DNA of 5,911 nt from Deltaproteobacteria bacterium (GTDB lineage Bacteria; Desulfobacterota; Dissulfuribacteria; Dissulfuribacterales; QOAL01). The notes beneath the pieces are model-generated. The model did no database searches, had not been told where the DNA came from, and saw nothing but the letters and a program-made list of their open reading frames with translations. A program made the translations under genes and the position numbers. Positions 1 through 5,808 of the stretch are shown here, piece by piece. Each line of letters opens with the position of its first letter. Positions within the stretch are counted from its first letter, which is position 1. The stretch is taken from the NCBI GenBank assembly GCA_027068235.1, contig JAMOUE010000391.1, positions 1 to 5,911 of the forward strand, read 5' to 3'.

Positions 1-429
1 GTAGAGGAATACCGTCATGGCACCTATATCCAAGGCATGAGTTGCAAGCCAAAGCAGGTGACCAGTAAGCCTTGCCATCTCCATAACTATGGTACGAATG
101 TACTTGGCCCTAAGGGGAACCTCGATACCAAGCAACTTTTCCACAGCTATACTGTAGGCCACATTGTTTGCCATTGAGGCGATGTAGTCCAACCTGTCAG
201 TAAGAGGAAGCGTCTGTGCATAGGATAGATTCTCAGCAAGCTTCTCCACGCCTCGATGAAGGTAACCAACTGTTGGCTTACACTCCAGGACAGTCTCTCC
301 ATCAAGCTCCAGATCCAGTTTCAGCACCCCATGTGTAGCCGGATGCTGAGGCCCCATGGCTATGGTATAGGGCTCATGGGTTGCCTCTTCATTCTTTACA
401 AGTGTTAGTTGAGCTTTATTCTCTGGCAT
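1..429 (-). CDS. nuoD: NADH-quinone oxidoreductase subunit D (49 kDa), N-terminal part, runs off the window
   Basis: Complex I 49-kDa subunit, which together with NuoB forms the quinone-reduction site at the top of the peripheral arm. The first 143 codons are present and open to the window edge. Near the N-terminus lies the family signature GPQHPATHGVL (about residues 26-36), followed by GYLHRGVEK (55-63) and DRLDYIASM (78-86). His33 and Tyr82 have the same 49-residue spacing as the quinone-binding His38/Tyr87 of Thermus Nqo4, so the quinone headgroup ligands appear conserved. The ATG at 427-429 overlaps the end of nuoC by 14 bp and has an AGGGG Shine-Dalgarno-like sequence about 6 nt upstream, inside nuoC. 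The start is a separate nuoD start, not a NuoCD fusion. The C-terminal two thirds lie outside the window. Confidence 0.96.
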   Translation of the reverse strand, partial: MPENKAQLTLVKNEEATHEPYTIAMGPQHPATHGVLKLDLELDGETVLECKPTVGYLHRGVEKLAENLSYAQTLPLTDRLDYIASMANNVAYSIAVEKLLGIEVPLRAKYIRTIVMEMARLTGHLLWLATHALDIGAMTVFLY

Positions 430-997
430 CTTCTACCCCTGCCTTTTTGATAGGATCCTGATACACTCCATAGAAGTCGTACTTTCTAAGCTTCTTGGAG
501 CGCTCTACAACCTCATCGTATCCGCTCCAGTTTTTACCTCCTCCATCAAGAGGATAATCCTTGCGGAGAGGATGCCCTTCCCATCCCTCTGGTAAAAGAA
601 TCCGCCTAAGGTCTGGATGATTGTTAAAGGTTATCCCTACCAGATCAAAACACTCTCTTTCGTGCCAGTTGGCTCCCATCCAGATGGAAGTAACAGAATC
701 TATGTTACAGTCATCTTCAGGAACCTGGGCACGTATCCTTATCTTGTGTCTAAGAGGGATGGAATACAGGTTGTAAACCACCTCGAAACGCACGTCTTTT
801 TTCCCCAGGTAGTCAACCCCGCACAGATCTGCCAGGTGATTTAGTTGCATTGCAGGATCATCATGGAGCCATCTCAGGATCTCAACGATCTTATCCTTTT
901 TCACAATGACTCCTACCTGCCCTCGACACTCTTGCACATCAACCACCTGATCAGGGAATCTTTCTTTGACTTTTTTGGCTATCTCCAGCGGCTCCAC
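416..997 (-). CDS. nuoC: NADH-quinone oxidoreductase subunit C (30 kDa)
   Basis: Complex I 30-kDa subunit, a cofactor-free protein of the connecting arm that packs against NuoD. It has 193 residues, a usual length for an unfused NuoC. The family signature is clear near the C-terminal half: ERECFDLVGI (113-122), then DLRRILLPEGWEGHPLRKDY (129-148). The start is GTG at 995-997, chosen because a strong GGAGGA sequence lies about 6 nt upstream and the N-terminus matches the expected length. The start overlaps the last codons of nuoB by 19 bp, suggesting translational coupling; the gene ends with TAA and overlaps nuoD by 14 bp. Cytoplasmic, peripheral to the membrane. Nothing odd was seen in the protein. 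Confidence 0.96.
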   Translation of the reverse strand: MEPLEIAKKVKERFPDQVVDVQECRGQVGVIVKKDKIVEILRWLHDDPAMQLNHLADLCGVDYLGKKDVRFEVVYNLYSIPLRHKIRIRAQVPEDDCNIDSVTSIWMGANWHERECFDLVGITFNNHPDLRRILLPEGWEGHPLRKDYPLDGGGKNWSGYDEVVERSKKLRKYDFYGVYQDPIKKAGVEDARE

Positions 998-1500
998 CTC
1001 ATCTCCTCCTTCATCATCTTCTGCTGTAGGCGGATTAGCCCTTCAAGCAGTGCCTCGGGTCTTGGCGGACATCCTGGCACATACACATCCACTGGCAAAA
1101 ACTCATCACACCCTTGGACAGTATGATAGGTTCTGAAAACACCCCCGCTACATGCACAGCTACCCATTGCCAGCACATATCTCGGCTCTGGCATCTGGTC
1201 ATAAACCCTTCTGACAATGGGTGCCATTTTCTGGGTAACCGTACCTGCAACTATCATGGCATCCGCCTGCCTAGGACTCGCCCTGAAGATTATTCCAAAG
1301 CGGTCAAGGTCGTGGTGGCTGCTTCCAGCAGCCATCATCTCTATGGCGCATCAGGCAAGGCCGAAGGTCACCGGCCAGATAGAGCTAGCGCGGCTCCAAT
1401 TGATAATCTTGTCAAACTGCATCAAGAATGTATTCGCGCCTGGTATCACCTTGATACCTTCAGCCACTGGCACAACATCTGGGGAGGTTATCTTTCCCAC
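979..1500 (-). CDS. nuoB: NADH-quinone oxidoreductase subunit B with in-frame UGA (putative selenocysteine) at an N2 cluster ligand
   Basis: Complex I subunit that carries the [4Fe-4S] cluster N2, the last cluster before quinone. Read through the TGA at 1351-1353, the gene encodes 173 residues, a normal NuoB length. Residues 41-56 read IWPVTFGLA-UGA-CAIEMM, where the family has CC; the UGA replaces the first of the paired cysteines (E. coli Cys63). The other three N2 ligands are present: Cys51, Cys115 (MGSCACSGG) and Cys144 (VPGCPP). DLDRFGIIFRASPRQAD (64-80) and YDQMPEPR (100-107) are also conserved. The start is GTG at 1498-1500, preceded by AAAGGAGG with 7 nt spacing; an in-frame ATG at 1519-1521 lacks a good ribosome binding site. 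The gene overlaps nuoA by 13 bp and ends with TAG. A gene finder using the standard code would call only residues 55-173, from an internal ATG without a convincing ribosome binding site. Selenocysteine is inferred from the alignment position, the intact flanking frame and the downstream hairpin. A base-calling error would also explain the UGA. Confidence 0.88.
1313..1337 (-). promoter_or_regulatory. SECIS-like stem-loop downstream of the nuoB UGA
   Basis: In the nuoB mRNA the bases just after the UGA fold into GGCUGCU-GGA-AGCAGCC, a perfect 7-bp stem with a three-base loop (arms at 1327-1333 and 1317-1323, loop at 1324-1326). The stem extends by one U-A pair, an A-C mismatch, then G-C and U-A pairs. 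The loop begins 25 nt after the UGA and its first base is G. Bacterial SECIS elements are short hairpins within the coding region, typically with the apical loop about 16-37 nt past the UGA and a G among the first loop bases, so both features fit. It covers codons 56-62 (Met, Ala-Ala-Gly-Ser-Ser, His), a region where NuoB proteins vary. Function as a SelB-binding site is inferred, not shown. Confidence 0.6.
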
Positions 1501-1865
1501 TCCAAAGCCTCCTTTCGCCATGCATATGCATATCCAATTAGAAGTAAAAATATGAAAAGGAACATCTCTATGACGGCAAAGATGCCGATCTTGTCATAAA
1601 CCAAAGCCCACGGGTAAAGGAAAATGGCTTCCACATCGAACACCACAAAGAGAATGGCGATCAGGTAAAACTTTATAGAGAACCTGAACTGTGGCGGGGC
1701 CGATGGAGGATTTCCAGACTCGTATGCCTCCAATTTCTCTTTATATGGCCTTCTCAGCCTGAAAAACCGCCCCACCCACAAGGTCACCACGCCAAAACCC
1801 GTGGCAAATAGCAACATTATGAGTATGGGCAAGTAGTCTGTTGGTAGATAGGTTCCTGGTGTCAT
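1488..1865 (-). CDS. nuoA: NADH-quinone oxidoreductase subunit A
   Basis: Small membrane subunit of complex I (ND3 homologue) at the junction of the membrane and peripheral arms, near the quinone channel. It has 125 residues with three predicted transmembrane helices (about 11-33, 64-88 and 94-115). The conserved cytoplasmic loop YESGNPPSAPPQFRFSIKFY (48-67) leads into helix 2, which carries the family acidic pair in FDVEA (Asp77, Glu79). Mitochondrial ND3 has a cysteine in the loop where this protein has Ser50. The ATG at 1863-1865 is preceded by an AGGTGA ribosome binding site and sits 13 bp after the Fe-S subunit stop. It is the first nuo gene of the operon, as in standard nuoABCD order. 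Confidence 0.96.
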   Translation of the reverse strand: MTPGTYLPTDYLPILIMLLFATGFGVVTLWVGRFFRLRRPYKEKLEAYESGNPPSAPPQFRFSIKFYLIAILFVVFDVEAIFLYPWALVYDKIGIFAVIEMFLFIFLLLIGYAYAWRKEALEWER

Positions 1866-1878
1866 AAACTCACCTGTC

Positions 1879-2382
1879 CTATGCCTGTTTCATTATTTGC
1901 TCAGCAAAGTCCCTGCGCTTCTTCTCAGACGCCTCTTCAGGTGTAAGAAACTGCAAAGAACCTGTGGTACACTTTGTGACACATGCGGGCTTCAGCCCCT
2001 GATCGAGCCTATCCTTGCAAAGGTCACACTTTCCAACCTTTCCTGTGTTGGAATCCCACTGTGGCACTCCCCACGGACATGCCTTGATGCATGCCTTACA
2101 GCCCACACAGAGATCCGCCTCAACAAAGACGATTCCATCTTTCTCCCTCTTCTGCATAGCGCCTGTGGGACAGGCATCTACACACCAGGGTTTCTCACAG
2201 TGGAAACATGCCATGTAAACATGGTTTACCACTGGAATGTTTCTCACCATCTTTGGGCCCACTGATATTATCTTGCAGTAATGTGAACCCACTGGAACAT
2301 TATTTTTATCTTTGCACGCTGCCTCACAGGCCAAGCAGCCAATGCAAAGGGTTACATCTTGATCGACGTGATATATACTCAT
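1879..2382 (-). CDS. Four-cluster [4Fe-4S] ferredoxin-like electron-transfer subunit of a molybdopterin oxidoreductase (PsrB/PhsB/DmsB type)
   Basis: Electron-transfer partner of the molybdopterin subunit encoded just upstream. The 167-residue protein has 16 cysteines in four groups of four: 13/16/19/23, 59/62/67/71, 92/95/98/102 and 119/122/134/138, the complete set for four [4Fe-4S] clusters in the DmsB-like fold. One further cysteine (Cys36) lies outside the pattern. There is no signal peptide and no transmembrane segment, so it is probably cytoplasmic. The lysine- and glutamate-rich tail (about 149-167) is predicted helical. The ATG at 2380-2382 has AAGGAGGG 6 nt upstream, overlapping the stop codon of the preceding gene. 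It is followed directly by nuoA rather than by an NrfD-type membrane anchor, which is unusual for this subunit type. The exact electron donor or acceptor is not evident. Confidence 0.93.
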   Translation of the reverse strand: MSIYHVDQDVTLCIGCLACEAACKDKNNVPVGSHYCKIISVGPKMVRNIPVVNHVYMACFHCEKPWCVDACPTGAMQKREKDGIVFVEADLCVGCKACIKACPWGVPQWDSNTGKVGKCDLCKDRLDQGLKPACVTKCTTGSLQFLTPEEASEKKRRDFAEQIMKQA

Positions 2383-2394
2383 TTCTTACCCTCC

Positions 2395-4479
2395 TTATGC
2401 AGGCGTGACCTTTACAAAAGACTCGCAAAGAGAAATGCTTCCTCCTGCCTTGTCCCAAACCTTTAAAAGCCCCTTCATGAATGCCTGATCGGCTAGACCT
2501 TTCTTATATGCCCGTGTCTGGAAGGGGATGGTACGGCCATAACCGTGGAGCATGAACACGGCCTCGGGATGGATGTAATCAGTAACCCTTACCTTGATCT
2601 TGCCTGTAACACCCTTGTTATTTATCTCAACCTCTTGGCCATCCTTTATCCCAAGTTCCTTGGCAGCCTGGGTATTCATCCAAAGGCAGTTCGTTCCCAT
2701 AAATTCTGAGATGATCGGATTGTTTGTTGTCTGCCCATGTGTCTGATATCCAGTACGTCCAAAGAGAAGCCGGAACTCTCCCTTTTCAGGTTTCTTTGGG
2801 CTTTCGTACGGTATAAAGGAGGGGATGTCATCCTCATCAAGCCTTTTGGAAAACAGCTCTATCTTGCCTGAAGGTGTAGGAAATTTCAGTTTGTTACGAT
2901 CATACCAGATGGGCTCTTTTGCAAGCTGCACAAACCCCTTTTCGTTAAAGTCTTGAAGTTTTAGGTCTGTATCAGAGAGCTGATATCTCCAGATATCCTC
3001 TATGCTCTTGTAAGGGAAGTAGTTACCCTTGCCCAATCTTTGAGCAAGTTCTGTCCATATCTCCCAACCTGCCTTGGTATCATAGATAGGCTCTACTGCC
3101 TTTTTTCTTACGCTAAAGCCAGGCTTGAGGCCCTTGTCGGTCCTCATCATGGTATCACGCTCCAGATATGTTGACTCAGGAAGTATCACATCGGCAAAAC
3201 CGAATGTCTCGCTGTAGTTAACATCAACAACCACAATAAGATCCAGTTTGTTAAGTATACGCTTTTGCTCTTCAGGATCAGGCATGGCAAGGAGCGGATC
3301 GTGTCTTACGACAAAATATGCCTTTATAGGATAGGGGTCGCCCGTATCTATCACATCATACATGAGCTGCAAAAGACCTGGGCCGCCATCAAACCTCTTA
3401 TATTTCCAGCCACAACCATCTGCGCGCTTTTCCTCAACCTTTGGTATGTCTGCGCCAAGGCTCTTGAGCCCCTTGTAACCTGCATCCTTCGGGGTCTTGG
3501 GATAGAACTGACCTCCCGGCACCTCAATGTTGCCCATCAGGGCGTTAAGGATATGTATCATGCGGCTGGCATAAAAAGAGTCGTTATAACGGGATAGATG
3601 CCAACCTGGATGGAATATTACCTTTGGTTTATCTGAGGCAATCTCCTTGCAAAAGGCCACAATCTCATCAGCAGGTATTCCAGTTTCCTGCTCTGCCCAT
3701 TTAGGAGTATACTGCTTAACAAAGCTCTTAAACTTAGTTATTCCAGTTACATACTTCTTAACAAAGTCCTTGTCGTACAGTCCATCCTTTACTATCACAT
3801 TGGCTATGGCCAAAAGGAGTGCATAGTCAGTTCCAGGCCTGATCTGCCAGTATCTTGTGGCTTTAGACGCGGTTAGAGCTGCCCTCGGATCAATATAGGT
3901 TACTTTGGCACCCTTTTTCACGCCTTGCATAAAGGACTTCACTTCCTTCACCTTGAAGGACTCCACGATATTCCTGCCAAACAGGACTATGTGGTTTGCA
4001 TTCTTAAAGTCATAGGCAAGGCCTGTCCTGCCAAGGCCATAGACTGACTTAGAGGCATGATGGGTATTTCTTCCGCATGTGCAGTCATGATTGCAGTAGT
4101 TTGGAGAACCCAACGCCTTCATAAAGGCCTTTCTCATATCTGCAAAGGGCCCCCCCCTGTCACTGAGCATAATGGCCTTCCCACCATGTTTTTGCATGAT
4201 ATCCTTGAGTTTGGACGTCACATAGTCAAAGGCCTCATCCCACGACACACGCTTCCACTTGCCTGATCCACGCTCTCCATCCCTTATCATGGGATACTGA
4301 AGACGTTCATCGTCATAGAGCAATGCCCTTCCAGCAATGCCCTTGGCGCAAAGACTGGTCCCCATACCTGCATCGTTTGGATTACCTTCGATCCAGGAGA
4401 CCTTACCGTCTTCAACTTCTACGCGAATCGGGCAGCGGACTGCACACATTCCACAGATGCTGTAAACAGAACTAGCCAT
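2395..4479 (-). CDS. Cytoplasmic molybdopterin-dependent oxidoreductase, catalytic subunit (PsrA/PhsA-like)
   Basis: Catalytic subunit of the DMSO reductase superfamily, 694 residues. The N-terminus carries a [4Fe-4S] motif: Cys9, Cys12, Cys16 and Cys44 (CGMCAVRC...LCAKG). The large bis-MGD domain follows, and the C-terminal molybdopterin-dinucleotide domain starts near 567, with FGRTGYQTHGQTTNNP (573-588) typical of polysulfide/thiosulfate reductase-like enzymes. The expected Mo/W ligand region is SPNYCNHDCTCGRN (125-138). By alignment to the family pattern Cys135 is the best ligand candidate, and Cys129 and Cys133 are extra. No formate dehydrogenase Cys/Sec-His signature is seen. There is no twin-arginine leader, and an in-frame TAG seven codons upstream of the ATG excludes a longer N-terminus, so the enzyme should stay in the cytoplasm. 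The start has an AAGGAG ribosome binding site with 8 nt spacing. It is the first gene of the operon, 12 bp from the Fe-S subunit. The substrate cannot be assigned from sequence. Confidence 0.92.
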   Translation of the reverse strand: MASSVYSICGMCAVRCPIRVEVEDGKVSWIEGNPNDAGMGTSLCAKGIAGRALLYDDERLQYPMIRDGERGSGKWKRVSWDEAFDYVTSKLKDIMQKHGGKAIMLSDRGGPFADMRKAFMKALGSPNYCNHDCTCGRNTHHASKSVYGLGRTGLAYDFKNANHIVLFGRNIVESFKVKEVKSFMQGVKKGAKVTYIDPRAALTASKATRYWQIRPGTDYALLLAIANVIVKDGLYDKDFVKKYVTGITKFKSFVKQYTPKWAEQETGIPADEIVAFCKEIASDKPKVIFHPGWHLSRYNDSFYASRMIHILNALMGNIEVPGGQFYPKTPKDAGYKGLKSLGADIPKVEEKRADGCGWKYKRFDGGPGLLQLMYDVIDTGDPYPIKAYFVVRHDPLLAMPDPEEQKRILNKLDLIVVVDVNYSETFGFADVILPESTYLERDTMMRTDKGLKPGFSVRKKAVEPIYDTKAGWEIWTELAQRLGKGNYFPYKSIEDIWRYQLSDTDLKLQDFNEKGFVQLAKEPIWYDRNKLKFPTPSGKIELFSKRLDEDDIPSFIPYESPKKPEKGEFRLLFGRTGYQTHGQTTNNPIISEFMGTNCLWMNTQAAKELGIKDGQEVEINNKGVTGKIKVRVTDYIHPEAVFMLHGYGRTIPFQTRAYKKGLADQAFMKGLLKVWDKAGGSISLCESFVKVTPA

Positions 4480-4501
4480 ACTGCAATCTCCTTTTTGCTA
4501 T

Positions 4502-4520
4502 TTTGATCTTTCTGATCAAA
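4502..4520 (-). repeat. 7-bp inverted repeat just upstream of the first operon gene
   Basis: TTTGATC and GATCAAA are perfect inverted copies with a five-base spacer, about 22 bp from the ATG of the molybdopterin subunit. It contains TTGAT and ATCAA halves like an FNR site, but they are 7 bp apart instead of 4 and it would lie inside the transcript, so a leader hairpin is as likely as an operator. Confidence 0.55.
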
Positions 4521-4546
4521 CTCCCTGGTCTTGGCTCTGGCCTATG

Positions 4547-4568
4547 GCTGACAAAAAACATTGTCAGC
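4547..4568 (-). repeat. 8-bp inverted repeat in the operon leader
   Basis: GCTGACAA and TTGTCAGC are perfect inverted copies separated by six bases, lying just downstream of the predicted transcription start of the operon. It could be an operator for a dimeric regulator or a leader hairpin. It lacks the downstream U-run of an intrinsic terminator in the operon direction. Confidence 0.6.
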
Positions 4569-4580
4569 ACGGTCGCCTTT

Positions 4581-4610
4581 TATGCTTAGCGAATTCTTGT
4601 CATTTGTCAA
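4581..4610 (-). promoter_or_regulatory. Candidate sigma-70 promoter of the oxidoreductase-nuo operon
   Basis: On the minus strand a perfect TTGACA (-35, plus 4605-4610) is followed, after about 18 bp, by AGCATA within TAAGCATAA (around 4581-4588) as a weak -10. Transcription would begin near 4573, giving a leader of roughly 95 nt before the first gene. The -35 overlaps two copies of TGACAA, 7 bp apart, and a third and a fourth copy (on opposite strands) form the inverted repeat just downstream, which could be regulator contacts. The match is by eye and the -10 is poor. Confidence 0.4.
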
Positions 4611-4644
4611 TAAAAAATAAGAAAAAAGGCGAAAATTAAAGCTT

Positions 4645-4662
4645 TCACAATATATTTTGTGA
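4645..4662. promoter_or_regulatory. Palindrome TCACAA-N6-TTGTGA, possible operator
   Basis: Two perfect 6-bp inverted half sites are separated by TATATT. The position, about 35 bp upstream of the predicted operon -35 element, suits an activator or a divergent regulator. The half sites are in the opposite order to the CRP/HcpR type (TTGTGA-N6-TCACAA), so I do not assign a family. Confidence 0.35.
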
Positions 4663-4930
4663 TTCTTATTACAAACATGCTGATGTCATAAAAGATTATG
4701 CTTTTTTTCACACACAAAGGTAAAAGTACTAGATAAGAAGATTTACTAGTAGTAATTTTCTGTAAAAAGATAATTGCAAGCTTTTAACAAAGAATTTCTG
4801 CTACTTTTTAATGACAGCTCTAATTTATAAAGTTAAACGACTCTCTCTAGAAAAAGGATAAAAGGAGATGCCGTGGATTTTTTCACGAGACAAAGACCAC
4901 TTACATTTCTAGCTAAACTTCGATTTTCGA

Positions 4931-4947
4931 AAAATTTCGGAAATTTT
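4931..4947. repeat. 17-bp AT-rich palindrome
   Basis: AAAATTTC and GAAATTTT flank a single central G. It is bracketed by direct copies of CGATTTT at 4921-4927 and 4950-4956. Function is unknown; low-complexity sequence makes chance formation possible. Confidence 0.4.
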
Positions 4948-5120
4948 CTCGATTTTAAGACTACTTTTCCCAAAATTAGAAATGTTATTCAAAAGCTAAC
5001 GAACAAGAAAAATAACCCCAGAGATATTATTATGAAATTTGTCATCCTTGTGGGAAGGTATTAGCGTCATCAACGGTTTAATCAAGAACAAGGTGTTCCC
5101 CAAAAAACAACTTTAGACAC

Positions 5121-5135
5121 AAAGGAGGGTCCTTT
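5121..5135 (+). promoter_or_regulatory. Ribosome binding site inside a perfect hairpin
   Basis: AAAGGA-GGG-TCCTTT forms a 6-bp stem with a triloop that ends at the base before the methyltransferase ATG. The stem contains the Shine-Dalgarno sequence AAAGGAGG, so it could mask ribosome access until opened. The effect on translation is inferred. Confidence 0.5.
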
Positions 5136-5777
5136 ATGTCACAAGACACCAATGAAAACTGTTTTGATAAGGCAGCAAAGACGTGGGACGAAAAACCCCG
5201 CAGGATTGAGTTGGCAAACGCTGTGAGCAAATCCATAAAATCATTGCTCCCCTTACAGCCAAACATGAAGGCAATGGAATATGGATGCGGGACTGGCCTA
5301 GTTTCTATTGCCCTATCACCCTTTTTAAAACATATTACTGCTGTGGATAACTCCACTAAGATGCTTGAAGTGTTAGAAGAAAAGCTTCAAAGCTACAATA
5401 TAGAAAACATCACACCCAAATCTCTTGATCTTACAGAACCTTCCATAAATTTAACCACCCACCGCTATGATCTCATCTTTACAAGTATGACTCTCCACCA
5501 CATTCCTGATGTGGCAACTCTAATAAAGAGATTTTACGAGATTCTCTTGCCAAAAGGCTGGCTTGCCATAGCGGATCTTGACAAAGAAGATGGAGATTTT
5601 CATGAACCATCCATCCAGGTGCCACATCACGGATTTGAAAGAAAAGAGCTGGAAGCCTTGCTGCAAAAAAATGGATTTTCAAATATAAAAACCACTACCG
5701 CCCATGAGATAAAAAAGGAAGTCACAGGCGGCGTTATAAAGACCTTTCCGGTATTTTTAATGATTGGACAAAAATAG
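5136..5777 (+). CDS. Class I SAM-dependent methyltransferase (Methyltransf_11/12-like)
   Basis: Probable cytoplasmic methyltransferase of 213 residues with a Rossmann-type SAM-binding domain. Motif I is MEYGCGTGLVS (47-57). The acidic residue that would hold the ribose is Asp71 in AVDNS, and the later strands are YDLIFTSMTLHHI (111-123) and LLPKGWLAIADLD (137-149). The N-terminal FDKAAKTWDEKPRR (10-23) is common to a group of small bacterial methyltransferases of unknown substrate. No transmembrane segment or signal peptide is seen. The ATG at 5136 is preceded by a strong but hairpin-enclosed ribosome binding site. It is transcribed divergently from the complex I operon and converges with the next gene, so it appears monocistronic. 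The substrate, small molecule or macromolecule, cannot be told from sequence. Confidence 0.9.
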   Translation: MSQDTNENCFDKAAKTWDEKPRRIELANAVSKSIKSLLPLQPNMKAMEYGCGTGLVSIALSPFLKHITAVDNSTKMLEVLEEKLQSYNIENITPKSLDLTEPSINLTTHRYDLIFTSMTLHHIPDVATLIKRFYEILLPKGWLAIADLDKEDGDFHEPSIQVPHHGFERKELEALLQKNGFSNIKTTTAHEIKKEVTGGVIKTFPVFLMIGQK

Positions 5778-5808
5778 TTACCAAGATTTCATATCTTTCT
5801 ATTTTTGT
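5768..5808. terminator. Bidirectional terminator shared by two convergent genes
   Basis: ACAAAAATAG (5768-5777) and CTATTTTTGT (5799-5808) are perfect 10-bp inverted copies, and an inner AAGAT/ATCTT repeat (5783-5787 and 5793-5797) lies between them. The outer arms contain the stop codons of both genes: each open frame ends CAA AAA TAG. The A/T-rich arms provide a U-run in both directions. The stem is AT-rich, so strength is uncertain. Confidence 0.5.

Larger units (their letters stand above)
4480..5135. other. AT-rich divergent intergenic region
   Basis: About 650 bp separate the complex I operon from the methyltransferase, and base composition is visibly more AT-rich than in the genes. It holds a candidate operon promoter, two inverted repeats in the operon leader, a TCACAA-N6-TTGTGA palindrome and a 17-bp AT palindrome. 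I see no convincing RNA gene. A GTG-initiated frame at 4873-5064 (63 codons, after AAAGGAG) encodes a basic, low-complexity peptide that resembles nothing I recognise, and I do not count it as a gene. Confidence 0.7.

Noticed and set aside
979..1338. NuoB starting at the internal ATG just after the UGA (119 residues)
   Set aside because: It lacks a convincing ribosome binding site and would lose both paired N2 ligands and the conserved N-terminal region, which is clearly encoded in the same frame upstream.
979..1500. nuoB as a decaying pseudogene
   Set aside because: There is only one stop, no frameshift, all other key residues are intact, and the flanking nuo genes are intact, so decay is a poor explanation.
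1114..1599. Plus-strand open frame opposite nuoB and nuoA
   Set aside because: It lies entirely antisense to clearly conserved complex I genes and has no protein family features or ribosome binding site.
2395..4479. Formate dehydrogenase
   Set aside because: The Cys/Sec-His active-site signature of formate dehydrogenases is missing, and the C-terminal THGQTTNNP motif fits polysulfide/thiosulfate reductase-like enzymes better.
4502..4520. FNR box upstream of the operon
   Set aside because: The TTGAT and ATCAA halves are separated by 7 bp, not 4, and the site lies downstream of the likely transcription start.
4873..5064. GTG-initiated frame of 63 codons after AAAGGAG
   Set aside because: The basic, low-complexity product lies in AT-rich spacer, has no recognisable domain and contains an unrelated palindrome; too weak to call as a gene.
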